Counted from the first letter of the stretch, positions 51,569 through 59,875 are shown. The stretch is DNA of 64,000 nt from Autumnicola psychrophila (GCF_031846645.1 NZ_JAVRHN010000016.1:34761-98760), one strand, 5' to 3'. Translations and numbers: made by a program. Notes: generated by a model not told the origin, from the sequence alone.

Positions 51569-51617
51569 AATTATATCCCTGCTAAATTACATTATTAAAA
51601 TCAAACGAAATAAATTA

Positions 51618-51647
51618 TTGGTTATTGAAAAAACCTGTTTACATTTG
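51618..51647 (+). promoter_or_regulatory. Promoter of the TPP-riboswitch TonB receptor transcript
   Basis: TTG (51618-51620), 19-bp spacer, TACATTTG (51640-51647), an exact consensus match just before the riboswitch. Confidence 0.78.
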
Positions 51648-51653
51648 CCGCAA

Positions 51654-51738
51654 ATCTCAAAGGGGTGCCGCCGGGAGGGGGCTGAGATTATACCCAATGA
51701 ACCTGGGCGGGTAATGCTGCCAAGGGAAAAGTGCAAGA
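51654..51738 (+). ncRNA. TPP riboswitch (THI element)
   Basis: The conserved THI-box pieces are present in order: AGGGGTGCC, GGCTGAGA, ACCC, GAACCTG, GGGTAATGCTGCC, AAGGGAA. They lie just after the promoter at 51618 and before a transcription terminator, so ligand binding would control read-through to the TonB-dependent receptor. No thi biosynthesis gene follows, so it regulates uptake. Confidence 0.95.
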
Positions 51739-51758
51739 AATTGCGCAGTGTATCGTAC

Positions 51759-51806
51759 TCCTGAAAATGCCGGAAATCACAAGGCAATTTCAGGATTTAT
51801 TTTTTT
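51759..51806 (+). terminator. Riboswitch expression-platform terminator
   Basis: TCCTGAAAATGCC (51759-51771) and GGCAATTTCAGGA (51783-51795) form a 13-bp stem with one mismatch, followed by a U-rich tract. It begins ~20 nt past the riboswitch core and ~58 nt before the receptor start, the usual place for TPP-controlled termination. Confidence 0.88.
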
Positions 51807-51863
51807 AATCAACTTTTAATCAAAGAATAATCGCCCCTTTTATTCGTAAAATTCTAGTTACGG

Positions 51864-54245
51864 ATGAAAAATGTATTATTTTTCCTAAGCTTTCTTTTCT
51901 TCTCCCTGCAGGCTTTTTCACAAAATTACACGTTACAGGGAACGGTAACCGAAGGAGAAACACCTCTGGAAGGAGTGAGTGTCTTCGCAACCGGCACCGG
52001 TAATGGAACACAGACCGATGAATATGGAAATTATTACCTCACATTGCAGGAAGGGGATTATACTATTCTCTTTTCCTTTGGTAACAGGAAGCGCGTTCAG
52101 GTAAATTTAAACCAGGATAAAGTTCTGGATGTGGATATGAGCACTGCAGAAGAGGTCCTTGATGAGGTTTTCCTTTCTTCGGTAAGAGTATCTGCACAAG
52201 AGCCTATCACTTATAGCAATTTATCCAATGAAGAAATTGAAGACCGTAATTTGGGGCAGGATATTCCGGTGTTGATGAACTATATGCCAAACGTGGTTTC
52301 TACAAGTGATGCTGGTGCAGGAGTGGGATATACCGGAATAAGAGTACGGGGGAGCGATGCAACCCGTGTAAATGTAACTGTGAACGGTATCCCTCTTAAC
52401 GATGCAGAAAGTCAGGGGGTGTTTTGGGTAAACATGGGAGATTTTGCTTCTTCTGTTCAAAACCTTCAATTACAACGTGGAGTAGGAACTTCAACAAGTG
52501 GGGCGGGTGCTTTTGGTGCCAGCCTGAACATTCTTACAGATCGTTATCAGGAAGAAGCTTCAGCTCAACTCGCGAACAGTATTGGTTCTTATAATACCTT
52601 CAAGCATACGCTGGAATTCAGCACAGGTCTTATGGATGATCACTGGGAATTTGCCGGAAGAGCTTCAAAAATCAGGAGTGACGGATATATAGATCGGGCA
52701 GAAAGTGAGTTAAAATCTTATTTTCTTCAGGGAACTTATGTAGATGATAATACCCTGGTAAAGGCGATCTCTTTTGGTGGAACCGAAACCACTTACCATG
52801 CCTGGTATGGGATAGATGGGGAAACTTTAAGGGAAAACCGTAGGTTTAATCCCGCCGGAATGTACACCGATGATGATGGCAATGTTCAATTTTATGAAGA
52901 TCAAACCGATAATTACTGGCAGGATCATTATCAGTTACTATGGAATGAAGATTATAATGAAAACTGGTCTTCCAATATAGCCTTGCATTATACGAAAGGG
53001 AGAGGATATTATCAGGAATATGAAGAAGAAGCTGCACTAACTGAATTTGGTTTACAACCTTTCACGGCAGGTGGCGAAGAAGTAACTACTTCAGATCTTG
53101 TTTCGCGGGAATGGCTGGATAATGATTTCTACGGAACCGTTTTTAGCTTAACCTATGAAAACGAAAAAGTAGATGCCGTTCTTGGAGGTGGCTGGAACAG
53201 GTATGTAGGAGATCATTTTGGAGAGTTAATTTACACGCAGTTTGCAAAACAGAACGGTCCCTCTGATCTTTATTACGATAATACAGGAAAGAAAACCGAC
53301 TTTAATATCTATGCGAAAGCCACTTTTTCTATTACTGAAGAACTTGCCGCTTATGGTGACCTACAGTTAAGAACGATCAATTATGAAACGCGCGGGCTGC
53401 TTGATGACGGTACTTCTTTTAATGTAGACGATTCTTTTGAATTTTTTAATCCCAAAGCAGGATTAACTTATCAAATGAATACTCAAAACCAATTTTATGC
53501 TTCTTATGCCCGTGCTCACAGGGAACCTACAAGGAGTGATTATGAAAACGGAGACCCTGAAGCCGAAGAGCTGAATGATTACGAATTAGGCTGGAGGTAT
53601 AACAGCCCTTCTTTCCAGATCAATTCCAATCTTTATTTGATGGATTATCAAAATCAATTGGTCTTAACAGGGGGAATTGATGATGTTGGGGCGTTTGTAC
53701 GTGAAAATAGCGGGAACAGTTATCGTCTTGGGTTGGAAATTGACGCAACCATCAGGCTTTCTGACCAATTTACAATTATGCCAAATATCGCCATTAGCCG
53801 AAACAAAAATGTAGATTTTGTTTCGACCCTTAACGGGGAGTTGAGAGAGTACGGGAAAACGGATATATCTTTTTCTCCGGAAATTGTTGCCGGCAACATC
53901 ATAGGCTATTCTCCTGTAAATGGACTGGAGCTTAAGTTGCTTTCGAAATTTGTAGGTGAGCAGTACATGAGTAACATTGAAGCCGAAAATTCTAAGTTGG
54001 AGAGCTATTTTATCAACGATTTTAATGTTCAGTATACCTGGAGGGATGCACCTGTATTTGAAGAGATTGTTTTTACAGGGCTGGTAAACAATATCTTTGA
54101 TGAAGAATATGTGTCTAACGGATATTACTACACATTTAATGTTGAAAATCCTGATTTTGCAAGTGGCGTACAAACTTTAGACGGTGCAGGATATTATCCA
54201 CAGGCGACAACAAACTTTTTAGCCGGATTAACATTGAAGTTTTAA
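51864..54245 (+). CDS. TonB-dependent outer-membrane receptor, thiamine-type
   Basis: A 793-residue receptor. Signal peptide 1-19 (FSLQAFSQ), a CarboxypepD-regulatory-like domain (~22-105, GVSVFATGTGNGTQTDEYGNYYLTL), plug (~115-230, GIRVRGSDATRVNVTVNGIPLNDAESQGVFWVN), then a 22-strand beta barrel with a terminal aromatic (LAGLTLKF). TPP riboswitch and terminator upstream show that it is switched off when thiamine pyrophosphate is plentiful, hence likely a thiamine (or precursor) importer. It depends on TonB; a TonB-like protein lies at 60508. Confidence 0.93.
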   Translation: MKNVLFFLSFLFFSLQAFSQNYTLQGTVTEGETPLEGVSVFATGTGNGTQTDEYGNYYLTLQEGDYTILFSFGNRKRVQVNLNQDKVLDVDMSTAEEVLDEVFLSSVRVSAQEPITYSNLSNEEIEDRNLGQDIPVLMNYMPNVVSTSDAGAGVGYTGIRVRGSDATRVNVTVNGIPLNDAESQGVFWVNMGDFASSVQNLQLQRGVGTSTSGAGAFGASLNILTDRYQEEASAQLANSIGSYNTFKHTLEFSTGLMDDHWEFAGRASKIRSDGYIDRAESELKSYFLQGTYVDDNTLVKAISFGGTETTYHAWYGIDGETLRENRRFNPAGMYTDDDGNVQFYEDQTDNYWQDHYQLLWNEDYNENWSSNIALHYTKGRGYYQEYEEEAALTEFGLQPFTAGGEEVTTSDLVSREWLDNDFYGTVFSLTYENEKVDAVLGGGWNRYVGDHFGELIYTQFAKQNGPSDLYYDNTGKKTDFNIYAKATFSITEELAAYGDLQLRTINYETRGLLDDGTSFNVDDSFEFFNPKAGLTYQMNTQNQFYASYARAHREPTRSDYENGDPEAEELNDYELGWRYNSPSFQINSNLYLMDYQNQLVLTGGIDDVGAFVRENSGNSYRLGLEIDATIRLSDQFTIMPNIAISRNKNVDFVSTLNGELREYGKTDISFSPEIVAGNIIGYSPVNGLELKLLSKFVGEQYMSNIEAENSKLESYFINDFNVQYTWRDAPVFEEIVFTGLVNNIFDEEYVSNGYYYTFNVENPDFASGVQTLDGAGYYPQATTNFLAGLTLKF

Positions 54246-54256
54246 TCTTTTTTCTT

Positions 54257-54290
54257 CTGAAAGCTGAATTTTTCAGCTTTCAGAATTTTA
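54257..54290 (+). terminator. Intrinsic terminator after the TonB receptor
   Basis: CTGAAAGCTGAA (54257-54268) and TTCAGCTTTCAG (54272-54283), 12-bp perfect stem with TTT loop, followed by AATTTTATT. Confidence 0.87.
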
Positions 54291-54305
54291 TTAACGAAAT
54301 GGCTG

Positions 54306-54333
54306 AAGGTCGAAAATTGCCATTTTCGACCTT
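54306..54333. repeat. Dispersed palindromic element, perfect copy
   Basis: AAGGTCGAAAAT-TGCC-ATTTTCGACCTT: 12-bp perfect inverted arms around a 4-base centre. This is the best copy of the family found here. It lies after the TonB receptor terminator. Confidence 0.75.
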
Positions 54334-54414
54334 TCTGTTTCTGGAACATTAGGATTTGTTTATCCTGTAAGGTTTCTAAAACCTTCTGCTATAAGAGAGA
54401 TTGATAAATTTATG

Positions 54415-54443
54415 AGGTACGAAAATTGGCAAATTTCAGCCTT
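54415..54443. repeat. Dispersed palindromic element, second copy in the same gap
   Basis: AGGTACGAAAATTGGCAAATTTCAGCCTTT, about 110 bp after the perfect copy and 15 bp before the stop of the convergent lipoprotein gene. Confidence 0.55.
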
Positions 54444-54457
54444 TACTTTTTTCAGTC

Positions 54458-54889
54458 TTAATTATAAATTTCAATAATGCTTCCCCGGCGCTCGATCCTG
54501 TAAGGTTTCATAGAATATTGTCCGGTTCCGCTGGTCAATTCTCCTGTTATAATATTGTATTCATTCCCGTCATCACAATTACACTTTGCTGTAATTCCCT
54601 CCACAACCATTGCCGAGCAGTCGGTTGGAGGGTGATTGGGATCACTAAGTTCAAAAGCGGTGTATTGGGTGTTATTAATATTGTAAACCACAACGCCTTT
54701 TATACCCTCTCTGTAAGTAGTAAAGCTATTTCCGGGAAATTGAAGATTATTATATTCCGGTAGATCCAGATTTAGCTGAATCCTAAAATTTAGGTCGACC
54801 AAATTGGGATTATTCCTGTACTCATCATCAGGCGTGCAGCTTAAAAACATCAAAATACTGAATATGCCGAAAATTGCCTTTTTTATCAT
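54458..54889 (-). CDS. Rieske-like lipoprotein with incomplete cluster ligands
   Basis: A 143-residue lipoprotein: signal with lipobox LSC (Cys18). The body resembles a Rieske fold: HPPTDCSAMVVEGITAKCNCDDGNEYNIITGELTSGTGQYSMKPYRI. In a true Rieske the two motifs CxH and CxxH bind 2Fe-2S. Here C91, C103 and C105 are present but the second His is replaced by Asp-Asp (CNCDDG) and the first motif has no histidine in register. So a cluster seems unlikely. Function unknown; similar proteins occur near greA in relatives. Confidence 0.6.
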   Translation of the reverse strand: MIKKAIFGIFSILMFLSCTPDDEYRNNPNLVDLNFRIQLNLDLPEYNNLQFPGNSFTTYREGIKGVVVYNINNTQYTAFELSDPNHPPTDCSAMVVEGITAKCNCDDGNEYNIITGELTSGTGQYSMKPYRIERRGSIIEIYN

Positions 54890-54971
54890 GTGATTTAAAT
54901 TTTAGTAAAGCTTTTTCTTTTGAAAATGATTTTTCTCCAGATAATATCTTTAGAATGCGAAAATAATATAA

Positions 54972-55002
54972 TTGTTCCGAAGCTTTATATTCCTTACATT
55001 TG
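54972..55002 (+). promoter_or_regulatory. Promoter upstream of greA
   Basis: TTG (54972-54974), 20-bp spacer, TACATTTG (54995-55002). The transcript would start near 55010, leaving a 190-nt leader with an early hairpin at 55012. Confidence 0.6.
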
Positions 55003-55011
55003 TTAATATAG

Positions 55012-55040
55012 AAATCCCGCCTAAAAATGGGATTTTTTCT
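55012..55040 (+). terminator. Early hairpin with T-run in the greA leader
   Basis: AAATCCC and GGGATTT (about 55012-55018 and 55029-55035) with a 10-nt loop, then TTTT. It lies only a few bases after the predicted transcription start and so could terminate early. Confidence 0.45.
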
Positions 55041-55199
55041 ATTCAATAATGAAGCTAAAGTTTATAATGGCATGAAAACTTTAAATGCCGTTAATTCCCG
55101 CCCTTCCGGGAAGTAGAGAAACCAAACATCATTATGATATTAAATTTGAAAAGTGAACGAGGGTCTAAAACCTCAATTGTAGATATAAACGTATAAGTT

Positions 55200-55676
55200 A
55201 TGAGCAAAGTATCTTATTATACAGCAGAAGGGCTCAAAAAATTGAGAGATGAGCTAAATCAGTTAAGGGATGTGGAGCGTCCTAAAGCGTCAGAAGCCAT
55301 AGCAGAGGCCCGGGATAAAGGGGATCTAAGTGAAAATGCCGAATATGATGCGGCTAAAGAAGCCCAGGGGCTGCTTGAGATGAAAATTTCTAAAATGGAA
55401 GAAATTGTAGCTAATGCCAGGGTAATAGATGAATCTCAGTTGGACACCTCGAAAGCTTTAGTACATTCTTATGTGAAAATCAAAAATCAGACGAATGGTG
55501 CTGAAATGAATTATAAGCTGGTCGCGCAAAGCGAAGCTGATTTAAAATCGGGAAAAATATCTGTAGATTCTCCTATTGGAAAAGGCCTGCTTGGTAAAAA
55601 AGTTGGTGACACAGCAGAAATTCAGGTGCCTAACGGCACAATGAAATTCGATATCCTGGAAATTTGGAGGGAATAG
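55200..55676 (+). CDS. greA: Transcription elongation factor GreA
   Basis: GreA rescues backtracked RNA polymerase. The 158-residue protein has the N-terminal coiled coil (residues ~5-75; DKGDLSENAEYDAAKEAQ contains the tip acidic residues Asp and Glu that act in the active site) and a C-terminal FKBP-like domain (SPIGKGLLGKKVGDTAEIQVPNG). Start and length typical. Confidence 0.97.
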   Translation: MSKVSYYTAEGLKKLRDELNQLRDVERPKASEAIAEARDKGDLSENAEYDAAKEAQGLLEMKISKMEEIVANARVIDESQLDTSKALVHSYVKIKNQTNGAEMNYKLVAQSEADLKSGKISVDSPIGKGLLGKKVGDTAEIQVPNGTMKFDILEIWRE

Positions 55677-55696
55677 TTAAATTCTTACTAAAATAG

Positions 55697-55746
55697 AAAA
55701 TCCTTTTCATGTTCTTTAACTAAGAATTACGGAAAGGATTTTTAAT
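55697..55746 (+). terminator. Intrinsic terminator after greA
   Basis: AAATCCTTTTC and GGAAAGGATTT arms (55698-55708 and 55731-55741), with trailing Ts. Confidence 0.8.
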
Positions 55747-55780
55747 TTTATAGGAACTAACAAGTAAAAATAATATAGTT

Positions 55781-56176
55781 ATGGCCAGTTTATTTTCTAA
55801 AATAGCAAAAGGTGAAGCTCCTGCTTATAAAGTAGCTGAAAATAGTCAGTTTTTAGCATTTCTGGATATTAGCCCCAATGCAAAAGGCCATACTCTCTGT
55901 ATACCCAAGAAAGAAGTAGATAAAATTTTTGATCTAGAAGAAGAGATGTATCAGGAGTTAATGCGCTTTTCACGAAAAGTTGCGCTAGGATTGGAAAAAA
56001 CAGTTCCCTGTAAAAGAGTGGGAATGGCAGTGGTTGGTCTGGAAGTACCTCATGTACACGTCCATTTGATCCCATTGAACAGTATGCAGGACATGGATTT
56101 TTCCAGGAAGCAGGAAATGACAGAAGAAGAATTTCAGGAAATGGCAGATGCCATTAAGGAAAATGTGGAGCTCTAG
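55781..56176 (+). CDS. HIT family protein
   Basis: A 131-residue nucleotide hydrolase/transferase with the histidine triad in VPHVHVHLIPLN (H-x-H-x-H). SKIAKGEAPAYKV at the start is typical of the HinT/HIT subgroup. It cleaves phosphoramidate bonds of nucleotides by family. Its stop overlaps the thioesterase start by one base. Confidence 0.94.
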   Translation: MASLFSKIAKGEAPAYKVAENSQFLAFLDISPNAKGHTLCIPKKEVDKIFDLEEEMYQELMRFSRKVALGLEKTVPCKRVGMAVVGLEVPHVHVHLIPLNSMQDMDFSRKQEMTEEEFQEMADAIKENVEL

Positions 56177-56586
56177 TGGATTTACCTGATTTTAAACTCA
56201 GCCTGGAAATTCGTATTGACTGGAGCGATTTAGATCTTTATCAGCATGTAAATAACGTTTCTTATATGCGTTATCTCCAATCTGGGCGTGTAAATTTTTG
56301 GGAAGCTACCGGTATTTATGAGAGTTACAATAACATAAATAGAGGAACCATGCTTGTTTCTACACATTGTAATTTTAAAAAATCACTTTATTACCCCGGC
56401 AAGGCTATCGTGAAAACAATGCTGGGTGAAATGAAGAATTCCAGTTTTAGTCTGAATCATGTCATCCTGAATGAAAATAATGAAATATGTGCTGAAGGTG
56501 AAGATGTAGTAGTTTGCTACGATTTCGACGAAAACAAAACCTTCAGGATTCCTGATGAGCTAAGGACAATCCTGAAAAAGTTCTAA
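56176..56586 (+). CDS. Acyl-CoA thioesterase, hotdog fold (4HBT family)
   Basis: A 136-residue hotdog-fold protein (GTG start, overlapping the HIT stop by 1 bp). The active-site motif WSDLDLYQHVNNVSYMRYLQSGR carries the Asp and His/Asn of the 4-hydroxybenzoyl-CoA thioesterase group. The substrate is unknown. It ends 4 bp into the convergent histidine kinase gene. Confidence 0.87.
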   Translation: MDLPDFKLSLEIRIDWSDLDLYQHVNNVSYMRYLQSGRVNFWEATGIYESYNNINRGTMLVSTHCNFKKSLYYPGKAIVKTMLGEMKNSSFSLNHVILNENNEICAEGEDVVVCYDFDENKTFRIPDELRTILKKF

Positions 56587-57743
56587 ATCTTCCGCAGGGA
56601 AATTTTAAAGGTAGTGCCTTTATTCAGTTCACTTTCTAGAACTTTTATCTTCCCTTTGTGATATTCTTCAATAATTCTTTTTGCGAGCGACAAACCCAAT
56701 CCCCAACCACGTTTTTTGGAGGTCTGCCCGGGTTCGAATATGATTTTGAACTTACTTTTTTCTATTCCTTTACCGGTATCTTTTATTAAAATAAATACCC
56801 ATTTAGGTTCTTCTTTAATTTCAATATTTAATTTTCCTTTGCCGCGCATCGCGTCTATAGCATTCTTTACAAGGTTCTCAATAGTCCAGCTATACAATTG
56901 CTGGTTTAACTCCACTTCAATTGCTTTTTTGGGTACATTTATAGAAAAATCAATAAGGTTGGAACTTCTAACCTGCAGATAATCGAAACTTTCCTGAGTG
57001 GCTTTAACCACATCTGTAATTTTCAGCAAAGGAGCAGATCCTATTTTAGAAAATCTTTCAGTTATTGTTTTAAGTCGGTCTACATCTTTTTCGATTTCTG
57101 TAATGTAATCTTTATTAACATTTTCATCCTTTAAAATTTCTGTCCAGCCAATAAGTGAAGAGAGGGGAGTGCCTATTTGGTGAGCTGTTTCTTTTGCCAT
57201 TCCCGCCCACAGTTTATTTTGTTCACTAGATTTAGTGGTTGTATAGAAGAAATAAACCACCCCAATAAAAAGGAAACCGATAAGGGTAAGGCCAACCGGG
57301 TAATATTTCAGTTTATTTAAAGTTGGGGAGTTTCCGTAGTAAATATATTGTTCCTGTCCTTCTCCAAGATTAATGATTATCGGCTCATTTTCTTCCATCA
57401 TTTGGAGAAGCAAATCATTTAAGCGTTCCTCATTATCCAGGATTTTAGGATCAATATTGGTTGTATAGTCTATTTCCCCTTTATCATTGGTGTGGATTAT
57501 AGGAATCGTTGTATTGTTATTCAGAATTTCGAGAATAAGCGCTGCATCTTCATTTGGGCTCATTTCTTCAAAATCCTGAAGAGCGTGGGCCCAAATGCTC
57601 ATTTTTGACCGCTCATCTTCCTTTAGGCGTTGGAAAAAAATCGTGGTATTCCAAAGAACGAGGCTTACAACAACGAGACAGGAAATGATGATAAACCAAC
57701 GGCTAAAATTGCGCTCATCTGTAAAATTCATGAAGGACATCAA
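56583..57743 (-). CDS. Sensor histidine kinase
   Basis: A 386-residue membrane kinase with TM at about 14-33 and 148-168, enclosing a ~115-residue extracytoplasmic sensor. HisKA has His in KETAHQIGTPLSSLIGW, then the HATPase: NLVKNAIDAMRGKG, KDTGKGIEKSKFK and GWGLGLSLAKRI. No cognate response regulator is adjacent. It belongs to the NtrY-like type. Confidence 0.9.
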   Translation of the reverse strand: MMSFMNFTDERNFSRWFIIISCLVVVSLVLWNTTIFFQRLKEDERSKMSIWAHALQDFEEMSPNEDAALILEILNNNTTIPIIHTNDKGEIDYTTNIDPKILDNEERLNDLLLQMMEENEPIIINLGEGQEQYIYYGNSPTLNKLKYYPVGLTLIGFLFIGVVYFFYTTTKSSEQNKLWAGMAKETAHQIGTPLSSLIGWTEILKDENVNKDYITEIEKDVDRLKTITERFSKIGSAPLLKITDVVKATQESFDYLQVRSSNLIDFSINVPKKAIEVELNQQLYSWTIENLVKNAIDAMRGKGKLNIEIKEEPKWVFILIKDTGKGIEKSKFKIIFEPGQTSKKRGWGLGLSLAKRIIEEYHKGKIKVLESELNKGTTFKISLRKI

Positions 57744-57823
57744 CGTTTAATGCGTTTTAAAGATAATCGTTTTTAGAAGAATATTATTGTGTGCACGTTC
57801 TTTTCATTCCCTCGTTGTTTCGT

Positions 57824-57831
57824 TACCTTTG
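57824..57831 (+). promoter_or_regulatory. Candidate -7 element TACCTTTG
   Basis: TACCTTTG fits TAnnTTTG, 14 bp before the flavin reductase ATG at 57846. No -33 TTG at standard spacing. Confidence 0.4.
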
Positions 57832-57845
57832 TGCAAAATCTAAAA

Positions 57846-58751
57846 ATGTTAAGTATAGGGCCTAAGGAGGTTAGTAGAAGCGAACTGCACCAGTATTTGC
57901 AGGGTGCGGTGGGGCCAAGGCCTATTGCTTTTGCCAGTACGGTAGATGCGGAAGGAAGGCCTAATTTATCCCCTTTTAGCTATTTTAATATTTTTAGTAC
58001 CAATCCTCCAATCCTGGTTTTTTCACCTTCAAGAAGAGGGAGGGATAACACGGTGAAGCATACTTTTACGAACGTAAAAGCGACAATGGAGGTCGTAATA
58101 AATATTGTAAATCATGATATTGTGCAGCAAATGTCCCTTTCCAGTACAGAATATAAAGAGGGAATAAACGAATTTGAAAAAGCCGGTCTCACAATGCTGA
58201 AGTCAGATTTGATTAAGCCTTTTCGCGTAGCGGAATCTCCGGTTCAAATGGAATGCAGGGTCAATGAAATTGTAGAATTGGGAAGTGAGGGAGGAGCCGG
58301 AAACTTAGTAATTTGTGAAGTGCTGAAGTTGCACATAAAAGAAGAAATTCTGGATGATAAGGGAGCTATAGATCCACATAAGATAGATCAGGTAGCTCGA
58401 ATGGGAGGCAACTGGTATTCCCGTGCAAATGCAGGACTTTTTGAGGTAAAAAAACCCCTTAAAACTGTGGGAATTGGTGTTGACGCTTTTCCGGAAGAAA
58501 TAAGGAACAGCAAAATTCTAACTGGAAATGACCTGGGGAAACTGGGAAATGTGGAAGCTTTACCTTCAGAAGAAGAAATAGAGCAATACCTGGAAAAAAA
58601 TCCGGAAATTGCCGTAATTGTAGAAAAAGGAAATAAAAAAGAAATTCATAGACAGGCACAAATTTTAATTGATCAAGATCAACCTGAAGAAGCCTGGAAA
58701 TTATTATTAGCAAAAAAGAAGAAATGGAAGTACAAGGAAAGATTAAACTGA
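57846..58751 (+). CDS. Flavin reductase-like protein (FMN-binding split barrel)
   Basis: A 301-residue protein; the ATG at 57846 is preferred to an upstream TTG/GTG at 57789 that would add 19 unrelated residues over the promoter. Residues ~8-190 form the flavin reductase-like split-barrel (VGPRPIAFASTVDAEGRPNLSPFSYFN). The C-terminal ~100 residues (FPEEIRNSKILTGNDLGKLGN... EIEQYLEK) are a separate helical region found in Bacteroidota members. Family proteins reduce or bind FMN; substrate unknown. Overlaps the DUF3127 gene by 28 bp. Confidence 0.85.
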   Translation: MLSIGPKEVSRSELHQYLQGAVGPRPIAFASTVDAEGRPNLSPFSYFNIFSTNPPILVFSPSRRGRDNTVKHTFTNVKATMEVVINIVNHDIVQQMSLSSTEYKEGINEFEKAGLTMLKSDLIKPFRVAESPVQMECRVNEIVELGSEGGAGNLVICEVLKLHIKEEILDDKGAIDPHKIDQVARMGGNWYSRANAGLFEVKKPLKTVGIGVDAFPEEIRNSKILTGNDLGKLGNVEALPSEEEIEQYLEKNPEIAVIVEKGNKKEIHRQAQILIDQDQPEEAWKLLLAKKKKWKYKERLN

Positions 58752-59098
58752 TTGGTGATACGAAAACCTTTGGTAACAACGGATTTAGAAAAAGAGAAGT
58801 GGTAGTTACTACAGAAGAGCAATATCCGCAGCATATTATGGTGGAATTTGTTCAGGATAAAACAGATTTACTCGATAGTTACAAAGTTGGCCAACCAGTA
58901 AAAATTGGAATAAACTTACGTGGACGTGAATGGGTGAGCCCGCAGGGAGAGACTAAATATTTTAACTCTATCCAGGGCTGGAGAATAGAAAATCTTGCAG
59001 CAGGTAATACTGCAGGAGGACAGAACGTGCCACCACCAGATAATTTTGAACCGGCAAACGATATGAACGACGAAGATTATGATGATTTGCCTTTCTAA
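58724..59098 (+). CDS. DUF3127 OB-fold protein with SSB-like acidic tail
   Basis: A 124-residue small protein. Residues 1-90 are a DUF3127/OB-like fold (EVQGKIKLIGDTKTFGNNGFRKREVVV, then GRIEN-like GWRIENL); the C-terminus DEDYDDLPF closely resembles the acidic tip of SSB (DDLPF in the ssb of this window). This suggests a role in binding the same partners as SSB. Overlaps the preceding gene by 28 bp. Confidence 0.82.
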   Translation: MEVQGKIKLIGDTKTFGNNGFRKREVVVTTEEQYPQHIMVEFVQDKTDLLDSYKVGQPVKIGINLRGREWVSPQGETKYFNSIQGWRIENLAAGNTAGGQNVPPPDNFEPANDMNDEDYDDLPF

Positions 59099-59168
59099 GG
59101 TTTTTCAGTAAAAAGAACGGGAGGCTGGTTAAAAATGATAATTTTTATTTGCTGAGTATTCTTCAGTA

Positions 59169-59192
59169 GGTCGAAATTTGCCATTTTTAGAC
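59169..59192. repeat. Palindromic element after the DUF3127 gene
   Basis: GGTCGAAATTTGCCATTTTTAGAC, within a larger stem GGAGGCTG (59130)/CAGCCTC (59193) that may act as terminator. A degenerate further copy is near 59890. Confidence 0.55.
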
Positions 59193-59236
59193 AGCCTCTT
59201 TTATTTCAAAGAACTCTCTAATTATTAAAAGGCTGA

Positions 59237-59875
59237 ATGTATATTATCAGGCAAAATGATGATTTTCCTCCTATAGAATATGCCGGCGAAGATGGTTTAC
59301 TGGCCATTGGCGGAGATTTGTCGCTCAAGCGGCTCACTACCGCTTACCAAAGAGGCATTTTTCCATGGTATGACGCTTCACAGCCTACACTTTGGTGGAG
59401 TCCTGATCCTCGAATGGTGTTGTTTCCGGAAAAGCTGAAGGTTTCTAAGAGTATGAAGCAGGTGCTCAAAAAAGGCAATTTTCGGGTTACTTATAATGAA
59501 GCTTTTGCAGAAGTACTTCAGAATTGTGCTTCAATAGATCGTAAAGGCCAATCGGGAACCTGGCTTGTTAGGGAAATGATTGATGCTTATATAGGACTGC
59601 ATCAGTTGGGAATGGCAATTTCTATTGAGGTTTGGGAAGAAAATGAGTTAGTTGGAGGTTTATACGGAATCTATCTGAGGGAAAAACAGGTTTTTTGCGG
59701 GGAAAGCATGTTTGCCAAAAAAAGTAATGCCTCAAAATTCGGATTTATTCAAATGGTGAAAAATTTACAAGCTGAAGGAGTAAAACTTATCGATTGCCAG
59801 GTTTATACAAAGCATCTTGCGAGCCTGGGTGCAGAGGAAATTTCCAGGGGAAAATTTCTGAAATATTTAGAGTGA
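59237..59875 (+). CDS. aat: Leucyl/phenylalanyl-tRNA--protein transferase
   Basis: Aat adds Leu or Phe to N-terminal Arg/Lys of proteins, marking them for ClpSA degradation. The 212 residues show GIFPWYDASQPTLWWSPDPRMVL (residues ~39-61) and the GGLYGIYLREKQVFCGESMF segment with family-conserved residues, then LIDCQVYTKHLASLGA. Length typical. Confidence 0.95.
   Translation: MYIIRQNDDFPPIEYAGEDGLLAIGGDLSLKRLTTAYQRGIFPWYDASQPTLWWSPDPRMVLFPEKLKVSKSMKQVLKKGNFRVTYNEAFAEVLQNCASIDRKGQSGTWLVREMIDAYIGLHQLGMAISIEVWEENELVGGLYGIYLREKQVFCGESMFAKKSNASKFGFIQMVKNLQAEGVKLIDCQVYTKHLASLGAEEISRGKFLKYLE

Larger units (their letters stand above)
54890..55199. other. 310-bp gene-free region with greA promoter and leader
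   Basis: Apart from the promoter at 54972 and the hairpin at 55012-55040 no gene is seen. Confidence 0.5.
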
